Made by a program: the position numbers and the translations under genes. Source: Pratylenchus scribneri (taxonomy: Eukaryota; Nematoda; Chromadorea; Rhabditida; Pratylenchidae). From it: 64,000 nt of DNA. The first letter of the stretch is position 1. Each line of letters begins with the position of its first letter. Of the stretch, positions 48,966 through 59,448 are shown in pieces. The notes beneath the pieces were generated by a model. That model made no database searches. It saw only the letters and a list, made by a program, of their open reading frames with translations, and was not told the DNA's origin. The stretch is from NCBI GenBank assembly GCA_030063045.1, contig JAQSEB010000139.1, positions 620,001-684,000 of the forward strand, written 5' to 3'.

Positions 48966-48975
48966 AATTTTCCAG
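48966..48975 (+). promoter_or_regulatory. Candidate trans-splice acceptor of the xylosyltransferase gene
   Basis: AATTTTCCAG ends 6 nt before the ATG at 48982, the typical short leader of a spliced-leader mRNA. Confidence 0.65.
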
Positions 48976-48981
48976 ATTTAT

Positions 48982-51900
48982 ATGTTTTACAATCTCAACA
49001 TTAGTAGCAGCAATTTATGGCGACATTTAATAATTTCCTCGATTATTGCACTTGGATTGATTTTATTCAGTATAATTTGTTTACTTCATCGATTCGATGA
49101 CAAATTGACCAACGTAAATTTAATCAATAATTAATTTAAAAATGTTTTTAAGCATTTCAAACAATACAAATTCGCTGGGAATGAGCAATGCCCTTTACTA
49201 AATGAGCCATTGGCACAGGCGGCCCTCTCCCGAATGCACACAAAACAATGCAAATTGATGATGGAACATCGACTTTGTTCAATGACAAATTTGCCATTGA
49301 ACTGGCCCATCGATGAAATAAACAATACTTGCACTGAATATTTTGGTTTGAAATGCTTAAAATTAATTCAAAATTCAATACAAAAATTTAGATAATCGAA
49401 AACAAATTTTAATTAATTTCGAAAACATATTTTATTGGCCAAATTCCTTCTCTCAATAATTATTAACAAAAAAAATCATTTTAAACCATTTTTGTATTTT
49501 TAAATATAGGATTTTGGTTGCAATTTATTTTTTCTTTTAAATAAAAAAATTTGTGAAATTTTTGGTTTAATAATAAATTTTTTAAAAAATTTAAAATTTA
49601 ACCCCATCTAAAAAATTCTGTAAAAAATTTTGAATAGAAAAAAATGGTAATAAAATTTCAAAAATCAAATAAAAATTAATATTTGATACTTTGTTGGGTG
49701 GGCTTATAAAATTTTTGTAAACTTAAAATCAACAGCTTAATCCTTAATTATTAGAGGTCGGCCAAAATGCCTTCTGCGGGGTCCGCTGACCGGATTTTTC
49801 TTCCCAATTTTTTTCGGGACCGGATCCGCGCGGATAATCCCGCAAAATCCCACGCGAGAACAGGTCCAGCGCCGACCTCTAGTAATTTTATATTAAAAAA
49901 AAGCATAAGGGCCAAGAATTTTCCGGGCACCCCAATCAAACCCGTATCCAGAAATTTTCCAAGGCGGGGGCCAATTTGAAAATTTTTCATAATAATGGGA
50001 CAGAAGGAAAATTTTTCCCCATAGGGGGAAAATTTGGCCGTAAATTAGCCGAAAGCGAAAAATTTGGCCGAAAATAGCCTCCATGCGGGAAATTTTTTTC
50101 CTTTTTTTTGGGGGGGGGGGGGGGATTTTTCGCAAAGGAAGGGGCCATTCCCCCTATTCCCCCCCCCCTCGGGCCTGATCCCTAAACCCTAATAATAATA
50201 ATCAAAAACATATTTAATTATAATACATTTTAATTAATTTATAGATTCAAAGTTGCAATCTCACAATCTCGGCTGTTTTCGTGATTCTCCCGCTGATCGT
50301 TTGCTCAACAAATTTCGCTACAATTTTTCAACGGCAAATAGCCCCGAATTTTGCCTTCAAAACTGTCTTCGAGCCGGTTTTCCATTGGCAGGTTTTTCCT
50401 AATTTTATTAATTTTTAAATTAAATTTCCTGGATTTTTAGGCGTAGAATTCGGTGTTGAATGTTTTTGCGGCGAAAATTCGTCAGAAGAACCTTTTTTGG
50501 ACCATAAAATTGATGATTCCAATTGTCGGGAACTCGCTTGTCCGGGCGATAATTCAAAATTTTGTGGTGGTTTTAATGCAATTCAACTGATGAGAACCGG
50601 CGTGAAAGGTAAAATATGGTTTAAAAGAATAAAAATCGCCCAAAATTAATTTAAAAATTTCATTCATAATGTCAATATTTTACCCACTTATTCGGGACGC
50701 GCCCAACTGCTGGGCGGCGGGTGGGCAACGACGCTTATAGCTCATTAATGGCTAAACCGATGTTGATGATTTTGGTATCAATTTAAAGAGCGAACTTTTG
50801 GCTATCGATTGATATAAAATTTGTTTGGATTGGTTAAAATTTGGAGGGATTGTGTTTAAAAAACCGTGAAAAATACCCAAATTTACAATAGTAGTCTTAT
50901 TTAATGGTTTTTTAATAGAACTCAGCGAATTCTGAACCAAGCCAAATAAATTTTATATCAATCGATAGCCAAAAGTGAGCACTTTAATTTGATACTAAAA
51001 TCGTCAATATAGGTTTAGCACTTAATGAGCTACAAGCGCCATCGCCCAGTTAGGGCGTACCGCTTTTATTCATAATTTTCTCTATTTAAAAATAATATAA
51101 AAGAATTTTTATACTAATAGATAATTAGTTCCTTAACTCTATCAAATCTATTGAAAAACAATCGAAATTGTTCAATTTGAATAATTTAAGCAACTGGTCT
51201 CTGCCACCAAACCGGGCTACGGGCTTCGTCCAAATTCCAAAAAAATTTATCCGAAAATTATTTATAAATAAATATTGTCTTTTTTGTAGGAAAACATGCA
51301 CAAAATTTGCCAAAATTCCATCAAATTGACGAAAATATGGACCAGAAAAATGTCAAAATATTATTTCTATTCCAATTGAATGGACGAAATGTGCGCCAAA
51401 TTCGCCGTCTCTTTCGAATGCTCTACAAATCCGCACATTTATATTTGGTTCATGTGGACAAAAGGCAACAATATTTACAGCGGGAAATGGAAAAAATCCA
51501 ACGGGAATTGGAGGCGAGAGGCCGCCAAAATTTTCGAGTGATCCAAAAGCAACAAAGGAAGGCGACAATTTGGGGTGGAACCAGCCTGTTGGAGCTGTTT
51601 TTGACTGCAATCGCCGAAACATTAGCCGAGGTAATTATTATATTTTGGCCAAAAATGTACAATAAAATGTGTAAAAATTCATAAAAGTGGCAATCAAGTC
51701 GGAAAAAAATTATTGTCCTCGGAACGGATTCGAACCCGAGACCCCTAAATTTTGAAAATTATTTAAATTTTTCGGTAAATTTTTTTATATTTCGTCTAAA
51801 TATATACTTTAAAATTCATAAAAGTGACAATTAAGTCTGAAAAAATTATTTGCCTCGGAGCGGATTCGAACCCGAGACCCCTAAAATTTTGAAAAAATGA

Positions 51901-54900
51901 AGGACCCCTTTAGGACTAAATTTTCGATTTTTTTAAATAGTATTTTTGGCTCAAAATAATGTATTTATGAAGGAATGTGCTGTAGAATATTTTAAAAAAG
52001 CATAAAAGTGCCTACCAAATGGGAAAAAAAATTAACGTCCTCCGAGCGGATTCGAACCTGAGACCCCTAAAATTTTGAAAAAGTGAAGGAAGGATCCTTT
52101 ACTAGAAATTTTCGGAAAGTTTTATTTACTATGGATTATCTAAAAAAGCATAAAAGTGCCTATTAAATCTGAAAAAAATTATTTGCCTCTGAGCGGGTTC
52201 GAACCCGAGACCTAAATTTGTCGACATTATCCTCAATCAAAAATTTTCAAAAATTTTTTTAATAGTTTTTTGGCTCGAAATAATGTTTTTTATGAAGAAA
52301 TGCGTTGTAGAATATTTAAAAAAATGCATAAAATTGTTGAAATAATTAGCATCCTCTGAGCGGATTCGAACCCGAGACCCATAAATATTACAAAAGGAGG
52401 GTCCCTTAGTTAGGATCAAAACTCGAAATCCCCTAAATTTCGAAGAAAAATTTAAAATTTTCAAAAAAAAATTTTCTAAATTCTCTTTTTAAATTCTAGC
52501 CAACCAATCCAGCAACCGGAGAATGGCACAAATGGGATTTTGTGGTGAATTTGAGTGAAGCGGACATGCCCCTTCTTTCGCTGGAGGAATTGGAAGCGAA
52601 TTTGGCCGCCACTCCGGGCAAATCCTATTTGAGCTCGCATGGCTACAATACGGCCAGTTTTTTGCAAAAACAAGGCTTCAATTTCCACTTTATGCAGTGT
52701 GAAGAGAGAATGTGGCGAGTGGCTAACAGGTTTTTATTTAATTTTATTAAAATATTTAAATTTTTAAGCAAAAAAAGTTAGTTTTTATTAATTTTTAAAA
52801 AAAATTAAGGTTTTTTATTTAATTTTGATACCAAAAAAATTTTTTTTGAATTAGTTTTAATACCAAAAAAAGTTAGGTATTGAATTTTAATGCCAAAAAA
52901 ATGGGTGTTAATTAATTTTTAATACCAAAAAAAATTAAAAGTTTTTATGTGATTTTTAATGCCAGAAAAGTTGAGAATTTATACCAAAAAATGCAAATTT
53001 TTCTTAAGCAAATTTTTTTGTACATAAATTCAAATACATTTTTTGATTTATTGAATCAAAAATTGTAAAAAAAATCACAAAATTTGTTTTAAATATTTTT
53101 ATCTAATTTCTAATTTTACAGAGTGAATTTCCCGCGCAACATTCGCCTGGATGGCGGTTCGGATTGGTTGATTGTGCATCGGGATTTGGCGGAATTTGCC
53201 CTCTCCTCCAGTGGATTGGCCCCACAAATTCGCCTTCTCTTCACTTCCATTCTTTTGCCATTGGAGAGCTTTTTCCATACGGTAGGTACAAAAATTATTT
53301 TATTGGGAAATAAAATGTCGAAAAATGTTGAAATTTTCGAAAAAGCAACCCTAGACGTCAAAATTACTCAATTAGACCTCGTAAAGAAGCATAATTTGAT
53401 AGGTTTTGATTCGGGCTCGTCAATGGACTAGGTAGCTCAGTTGGTTAACCTCCCGTCATTTTTTTCCTCGGGTCGATGGTTCGATACCCGTTGGCGGCAA
53501 ATGATTTTTTTGTTTGTTTTTTAATAAATTTTAATTGTACCATTAAACCAAAATCGGTTTAAACCATTTAATACATTTAATTTTGACCAAAAAAACACTA
53601 GCTCTAACCAATTGGGTATATGGTTTGGGAATGTAGGATAAACCCTTAAACCATTATTTAGACATTATCATTTTTTTTTCGATAATTTTAATGTTTTTTT
53701 TCCTATTTTTATTTTTCAGCTTGCATTGAATTCCGCCAATTTCTGTCAACAAATTATTCACCGGAATTTGCGCTACACAAATTGGCGCCGGAAGCAAGGA
53801 TGCCGTTGTGGGGCACTAAAACATGTTGTTGATTGGTGCGGATGTTCACCGTTGGCTTTACGTGGCGATGAGGCCGCTCGAAGGATTCCCATTCAAGTGT
53901 ATGTTCCGAAAATTTATTTTTTTTAATTTTTTTTTATTTTGCAGTTGCCAAGAGAAAAGCCACTTTTTTGGTCGGAAATTCGATTCCCTTCTCCACAATC
54001 AGCCAATTGCATTTGTTGAGAGACAATCACTTCGTTTCCGCCCTGAATTTATCACTGCGTTCGATGAATCTTTTGACTCAACATGGATTAATTTGTACTC
54101 CGCTGAAACTCCAAATGATTCGCCATTTGGTCAGTTTCAGTTTAATGCTTACAAAATTAATTTTAAATTCGAATTTTTATTTAAATTTATATTAAAAATA
54201 TTTAATTTAAAATATAAATTAATTTTATAATGATAATTCCACAAAAAAAATTCATTTGCAGCCTCAAAATTGCCACTGTTAAATGCCATTTTGAATTCAT
54301 TGCTTTCGGATGAATTTACCAATAAATTCATCAAAAATTTGCAATGCATTTCCCAACGACTTCTCCAAATCCATGTTTATAAAGCGAAATCATCTGCCGT
54401 CAAAATGCAAAGTATATTCACAGTGGAGGTGGAATGCCAACCACAAATACTCCTTCAAATTGAGGTAGACCAACATTGAAAAAATCAATTTATTAAAAAT
54501 AATAATTAAATAAGAAAACAGACAGATTTAATTCTTTCCGGTATGAAAAAAAATCAGAATTAAAACTTTCCGGATCAACCGAAAAACAAAATCAGAATTA
54601 AAACTTTCCGGAACAAAATCAGAATTAAAACTTTCCGGAACAACCGGAAAACAAAATCAGAATTAAAACTTTCCGGAACAACCGGAAAACAAAATCAGAA
54701 TTAAAACTTTCCGGAACAACCGGAAAACAAAATCAGAATTAAAACTTTCCGGAACAACCGGAACAAAATCAGAATTAAAACTTTCCGGAACAAAATTAGA
54801 ATTAAAACTTTCCAGAACAACCGGAACAAAATCAGAATTAAAACTTTCCGGAACAACCGGAACAAAATCAGAATTATATCTTTCCGTGGAAAAAAGGTGA

Positions 54901-55814
54901 TTTTAATTCCTTTAGGTTAAAACTTTTCGAAAAATGCAAATCTAGATAATTCAAAATTTGATTATATACTATTTAGTATTTACGATTTATCTAAAATTTT
55001 TAGCTTTTGCTCACTCCAATACATGAGAATCGAATTATGATAGACAAAAACAACATTGAAAATGATGAAGAAAATTGGATTTTGACTGGAACGGCGGATG
55101 ATGGTGACCAGCACGAGGGGATTATCTTCATGGAATGGGGCCTTGGATTTGATGTTAAAGAGGAGATTTTCCGCACAAATCCGCCCATCATCCAAAATGT
55201 AAGGAAAGGGGTTCAAAGATTAATCCATCCATACATGCTTTCAAAGGCAAATGAAGAAAAATTCACCCTGAAATGGAAATGGATGAAGAATGAAGCAAAA
55301 ACATTTTCGACTAATTGGACCAGTCCGGCAGTCAATTTGGAATTATATGGGCCTAATGATGAGGAAAATGATGGGTTGAAAATGGAAGGAAACTACTCAA
55401 TTGGCCAATATGATTCAATTTGGGGCAATCAATTTGTGCAAATTCAAATGCCCAAAAATGCGAATCCAGGTGAACACATGAACCAACATAATTGAAATAT
55501 ATATTTTTCCAATATGCACAGGAACTTGGATGGCCGCCCTGTTCACTTCTTCAAATGGACAAAGAAGACTAAAAATTGCCGAAATGCATTTCCCAATTTT
55601 CCCTACCATTGATGGCCACAACATTCAACAAAATGCAATGAAAAATAAAATTATTATTGGCCGATTGCTTCAACACCATTTTCGACTGGATGGAATTTGC
55701 ATCATTTCCAATGGAGAGAAGAAATTTCCAGCGGCACAATTTGTTTTGAATGAATGCCAACGGCAATATTGGAGCAGTCATTTTGCCGATCCCAAATCCA
55801 ATTTTCCAATTTGA
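48982..55814 (+). CDS. sqv-6: Peptide O-xylosyltransferase (SQV-6 type)
   Basis: This Golgi type II membrane enzyme (GT14) transfers xylose from UDP-xylose to serine and so starts heparan and chondroitin sulfate chains. The twelve exons are 48982-49113, 49153-49345, 50245-50391, 50441-50608, 51290-51630, 52500-52729, 53122-53281, 53720-53898, 53945-54129, 54262-54464, 55004-55469 and 55522-55814, totalling 2697 nt and 898 aa. A signal anchor spans about residues 16-37. A cysteine-rich WSC domain follows (about 110-213). The catalytic domain (about 230-580) shows LYLVHVDKR, IWGGTSLLE, WDFVVNLSEADMP, LSSHGYN, LDGGSDWLIVHR, ESFFHT and HVVDWCGCSP. The C-terminal xylosyltransferase domain ends in WSSHFADPKSNF, as in animal enzymes. 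Exon 8 must end at 53898 (CAAGT/GTATGT) to keep frame. A polyadenylation signal AATAAA lies at 56007-56012. Confidence 0.96.
49752..49881. mobile_element. Short hAT-like MITE in xylosyltransferase intron 2
   Basis: It begins TAGAGGTCGGC and ends GCCGACCTCTA, an exact inverted repeat with the TAGAG terminus of hAT elements. The flanks TTAATTAT and GTAATTTT match at 6 of 8 positions, as expected of a decayed 8-bp duplication. Confidence 0.75.
50690..51065. repeat. Fold-back element in xylosyltransferase intron 4
   Basis: Long arms (about 160 bp each) share GATGATTTTGGTATCAA, CTTTTGGCTATCGATTGATA and AGCTCATTAA with their reverse complements. Related to the element at 3605-3955. Confidence 0.75.
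51655..52400. repeat. B-box-like repeat array, five copies (xylosyltransferase intron 5)
   Basis: Units of about 143-178 bp each carry GGATTCGAACC or GGGTTCGAACC on the plus strand (about 51726, 51863, 52047, 52195, 52362). The minus strand therefore reads GGTTCGAATCC or GGTTCGAACCC, the pol III B-box consensus. Each copy is preceded by CATAAAAGTG or CATAAAATTG and a GAAAAAAATT stretch. No A box is present. Confidence 0.85.
53429..53655 (+). mobile_element. tRNA-derived SINE, copy D
   Basis: A box GGTAGCTCAGTTGGTTA at 53431-53447, B box GGTTCGATACC at 53478-53488, then GGCAAATGA and the family tail to GATAAACCC. It lies in xylosyltransferase intron 7, sense orientation. Confidence 0.87.
54535..54890. 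repeat. 38-bp minisatellite in xylosyltransferase intron 10
   Basis: About nine to ten units of the AATTAAAACTTTCCGGAACA family, with short units lacking the second half (for example CCGGAACAAAATCAG). Confidence 0.93.
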
Positions 55815-56006
55815 TTTGTATTATCTTTTTTATTGTTTTTGCCCAATTCTTCCACCTAAAAAGCCGGTCAATTTTTTTGTGTTCTCATTGTATTATTTTC
55901 AAATTTTTTTACTTTTGAATCTCAATTTTGTGCCATAAAATTTCGTTAACATTTTTTGATAAAATTTTAATTAAATTTTTATGATTAATTATGCAATGTT
56001 ACATTC

Positions 56007-56062
56007 AATAAAATATTTTTACACTTTTTAATTAAATAAAATGATTTTTATTTTAATTTCAG
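56007..56062 (+). terminator. Operon-type junction: poly(A) signal followed by trans-splice acceptor
   Basis: AATAAA at 56007-56012 (3' end of the xylosyltransferase gene) is followed 50 bp later by TTTTAATTTCAG ending at 56062, 5 nt before the next ATG. This close coupling is the layout of nematode operons. Confidence 0.6.
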
Positions 56063-56067
56063 AGTTT

Positions 56068-57817
56068 ATGGCCAATATCTCCTCACCAGCACCACCGGCA
56101 TCATCATCATCAAGTGAAGAATTCATCAGCAAAATTCCAGAAATGTGGGTGAAAAAATTGAGCCCACTTTGTTCCAAATTGATCGAATTGGAGAGACTTC
56201 AAATGGGAAAAATAGCCGGGAATAGTACGAAAATGTCGAATGGAAACAGCAAATTTGGTGATTTTTGGGATATTTTTTGAATTAATTCACAAATTTCAGA
56301 ATCAACTGACCCAATTGTTCATCAACTTCGGGAATTTGTCGCCTCAATGGACTGTAATTCGTTACAATTCAAACCTATCGATCGCAAACGGATGTGGGCT
56401 ACCACATTTTGCAAGCCAGTGGGTCTCCATTCAGAAAATATTAATTGAAAAATTTAATTTAAAAATAATAAATTTTTGGAAAGATTTAATAAAGCTAAAT
56501 TTTCCAGACAAATTTAATTAAAAACTAGCAGTTTTCCATAATGTTTTACAATTCATTTCAGATTCATGTACAGCAAGATCTCTTTGAAATGTCCATTTTT
56601 GGGTTTCGTTCCACCGGCGACCACATTCCCCTTCATGATCATCCACAAATGTTCGGATTCATTCGCCCTTTGATTGGCCGATGCCGAATCTCTTCCTACA
56701 CTTGGCTGGATGAAAACGATGAGCAAAATTTGCGAGTACAAAAGCCGGCGGAATGGCTTAATGAAAATTCCATTGCTGCTTCCAATCAAAATGGGAATGG
56801 AAATAGGCGAAGAAGAAATGTGCGACCGGCACGATATGAAGGTGGGAGATGGTGATAAAATTTATATTATATTTTTTTAAAAACCCCTCTCGGAATATTG
56901 AAAGGGATATACCCCAATTGGTCTTAATAATTTATCAAGAAATAATACAGGATAAAAATCAGAATTAAAACTTTCCGGAACAACCGGAAACAAAATCAAT
57001 TAAAACTTTCCGGAACAACCGGAAACAAAATCAGAATTAAAACTTTCCGGAACAACCGGAAAACAAAATCAGAATTAAAACTTTCCGGAACAACCGGAAG
57101 GCAAAATCAGAATTAAAACTTTCCGGAACAACCGGAAAACAAAATCAGAATTAAAACTTTCCGGAACAACCGGAAAACAAAATCAGAATTAAAACTTTCC
57201 GGAACAACCGGAAAACAAAATCAGAATTAAAACTTTCCGGAACAACCGGAAGGCAAAATCAGAATTAAAACTTTCCGGAACAACCGGAAAACAAAATCAG
57301 AATTAAAACTTTCCGGAACAACCGGAAAACAAAATCAGAATTAAAACTTTCCGGAACAACCGGAAACAAAATCAGAATTAAAACTTTCCGGAATGAAACA
57401 AAAAATCAGTCTTAATTAATCGAATTAAATTAAAACATTTTTAATCGAAAAATTCTTCTGACATATATATTCGACAATTATTATAGGCCAACTGATCTTG
57501 TCTGCCCCACAAAAAAATTGTCCAGCAAATGTGGCCATTTTGGAGCCGAAAAGTAGAAATGTGCACAAAATTGAAGCGCTGGAAGATGGCTCAGCCTTTT
57601 TTGACCTGCTCATTCCTGGCTACCACAGTGAGGGACGAACTTGCATCTATTATAATGTTTTGGAAGAAGGAAAGAACGTAATTTCAACGAGGGGATACTT
57701 CATACATTTTAATAAATTTAATAATTTAAGGAGCCCGAAATTGGCGACATCGTTTGGTTGGAAGGCAACGCCGATGGCGACGACCCACCGGAACATTTCA
57801 CAATGCAAGGATTATGA
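56068..57817 (+). CDS. ADO: 2-aminoethanethiol (cysteamine) dioxygenase-like protein
   Basis: This is a cupin-fold, iron-dependent thiol dioxygenase of the ADO/PCO family, which oxidises cysteamine and N-terminal cysteines with O2. The exons are 56068-56257, 56300-56418, 56562-56841, 57487-57677 and 57731-57817, totalling 867 nt and 288 aa. Key signatures are the cupin motif IPLHDHPQMFGF (two iron ligands), LIGRCRIS, NVHKIEALEDGSAFFDLLIP, a GRTCIYYN stretch and the acidic C-terminus. Oddity: the family's third iron-binding histidine lies in or next to this Cys-containing stretch (GRDCHYY in human ADO, as I recall it), and here the positions are Thr and Ile. Activity is therefore uncertain. 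A Gly/Asn/Arg-rich insert lies near residues 180-195. The polyadenylation signal is at 57990-57995. Confidence 0.88.
56955..57400. repeat. 38-bp minisatellite in ADO intron 3
   Basis: About 12 units of the same family as 40690-41345 and 54535-54890. It makes this intron 645 nt, against 38-143 nt for the others in the gene. Confidence 0.94.
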
Positions 57818-58182
57818 ACTCATCAGTGAATGAAGAGAAAATGATTCATCATTTAAGCATTTTCAAGTACAAAGATTTATTTACGGGTCTTTCCCCTTTT
57901 CCCTCATATTCTTCTAATATTCTGTTTTGGATATTAAAATTATTGTCTATTTTTATCCTCAATTAAATTTTCATTTCATTTTTAATTTGAATAAAATAAA
58001 AAATTTCATCTTTTGATTTATAAAAAAATTGAATGGTAACCAACAAATTTAGGGATTAACCGAATTCCCATTGGTCATTTTCCAGAGCTGGAGGTGGAAT
58101 TTATTTCGATTTAAAAGGGCCATTTGGGGTGGATTGACTGCACAAAATCCTTTAATTCTTCATTTATTTATTCACATCCCAA

Positions 58183-59056
58183 ATGCCCAAACTGGAAATG
58201 AATTTACGAATTTTGACAGGCTGCACAATTTTGGCAACATTTTGTGCTGTTTTCTATGTCCATCGGTTCGAATTTAGTAAAAAATTGGCTGTTTTTTTAT
58301 CGTAAGATTGGATGCTTTTGCCTGAGGGATAAAATGATGGGTTTTTCTTTTTTGTCAAAAGAGATGTCTTTTTATAGATGTTTTGAGCCTTTTATCATTC
58401 GATTACTCTATAGTTTGGCAGGGTTTGTTCAGCAGATTGAAGAGAGTATTAAACCATCCAAACCACTTTTGGCGTTTGGTTCATAACCCTTTGGGAAACA
58501 TCCACAATTATAGGCCTCCCACTTGATACGTCTCAACGAGCTATAATCGAATTGGTTTAAGGCTTAAAGTTTCAAAGATTAATATTAATCATCAAAAGTT
58601 GTAAACTTCAGTCAAAAATCCCAATCTTTCGGCAAGAAAATCTGCACCCTACATTGATTCCATTTGTGCATTTTAGATCATTCCAACATTTTTCTGAACG
58701 AATCATTCAAATTCGGGAAAATTTGGATGCCGAAATGGCGGATTGGAGGCAAATTGAAAGAGAAATGACCCAAAAATTGGGGGAAGAAAGGCAAAAACGC
58801 CGGGAACGAAGGCAAATTTTCCAGTCGGAGAGTGGAGAAGACAATGATGATGGCAGTAATGAATTGTTGCCATCTACGGTGAATCCATTTGGTAGTGATT
58901 TTCCCCGACCACCGCACGGAATATGCCAATGCCATTGGGATGCGGGGCAATGTCCACCGGGCCAGCCTGGGCCACCTGGTATTTTTTTGTACTTATATTT
59001 AAATGTCGCAGCCGATTCTGCTGATTTCCGACATGTCCGGATTATGGCTTTGATCT
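58183..59056 (+). CDS. Cuticle collagen, N-terminal part only
   Basis: Exon 1 is 58183-58301 and exon 2 is 58677-58978, joined in frame (TTATC/GTAAGA to TTTTAG/A). The product starts MPKLEMNLRILTG with a hydrophobic signal anchor (about residues 8-26), then a charged helical segment, a furin-like RRERRQ site and the cysteine knot ICQCHWDAGQCPPGQPGPPG that opens the triple helix in nematode collagens. A normal donor (G/GTATTT) follows, but no Gly-X-Y exon is found to the right. The nearest acceptor (59011) gives about 15 non-collagen residues and a stop at 59054-59056. The gene is truncated, misassembled, or continues outside what I can see. Confidence 0.65.
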
Positions 59057-59089
59057 AGGGCTCAATCGATTCGATAGGATTGATTGTGT

Positions 59090-59300
59090 TTTGGTACTTA
59101 TTTAGTTTGTGTCAGGAAAAAGTGAAGGGTCCCCCTATGGTTCATCAGGTTTAGGGTGAAATTTTGATCAATGATATAAAATTTATTCTCATTTTATTTT
59201 TACTAATTGAAAATAATATTAATCTTTGTGAAAATTATCGAAAAAAAATTTAAATCAAATTACACAACCTCAGAAAAAAAGGGAAAAAATGGACTTAGGT
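59090..59300. repeat. Degraded relative of the 15585-15795 fold-back
   Basis: It shares GGAAAAAGTGAAGGGTCCC and TTCATCAGG on the left and a GGACTTAG end on the right with the earlier element. The inverted arms are weak here. Confidence 0.45.
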
Positions 59301-59448
59301 CAATTTTTAATGAATGGAGCGAGAATTGAATAAAATAAAGAATGAATTTTGTGGAGGAATTTGGGTTGAACCAAAATTTGCTGCTCGCATCTTCTTCTGA
59401 TTGATCTAATTAAGTAGGGCGCATTCTTATGTTCAAATCCATCAGCAA

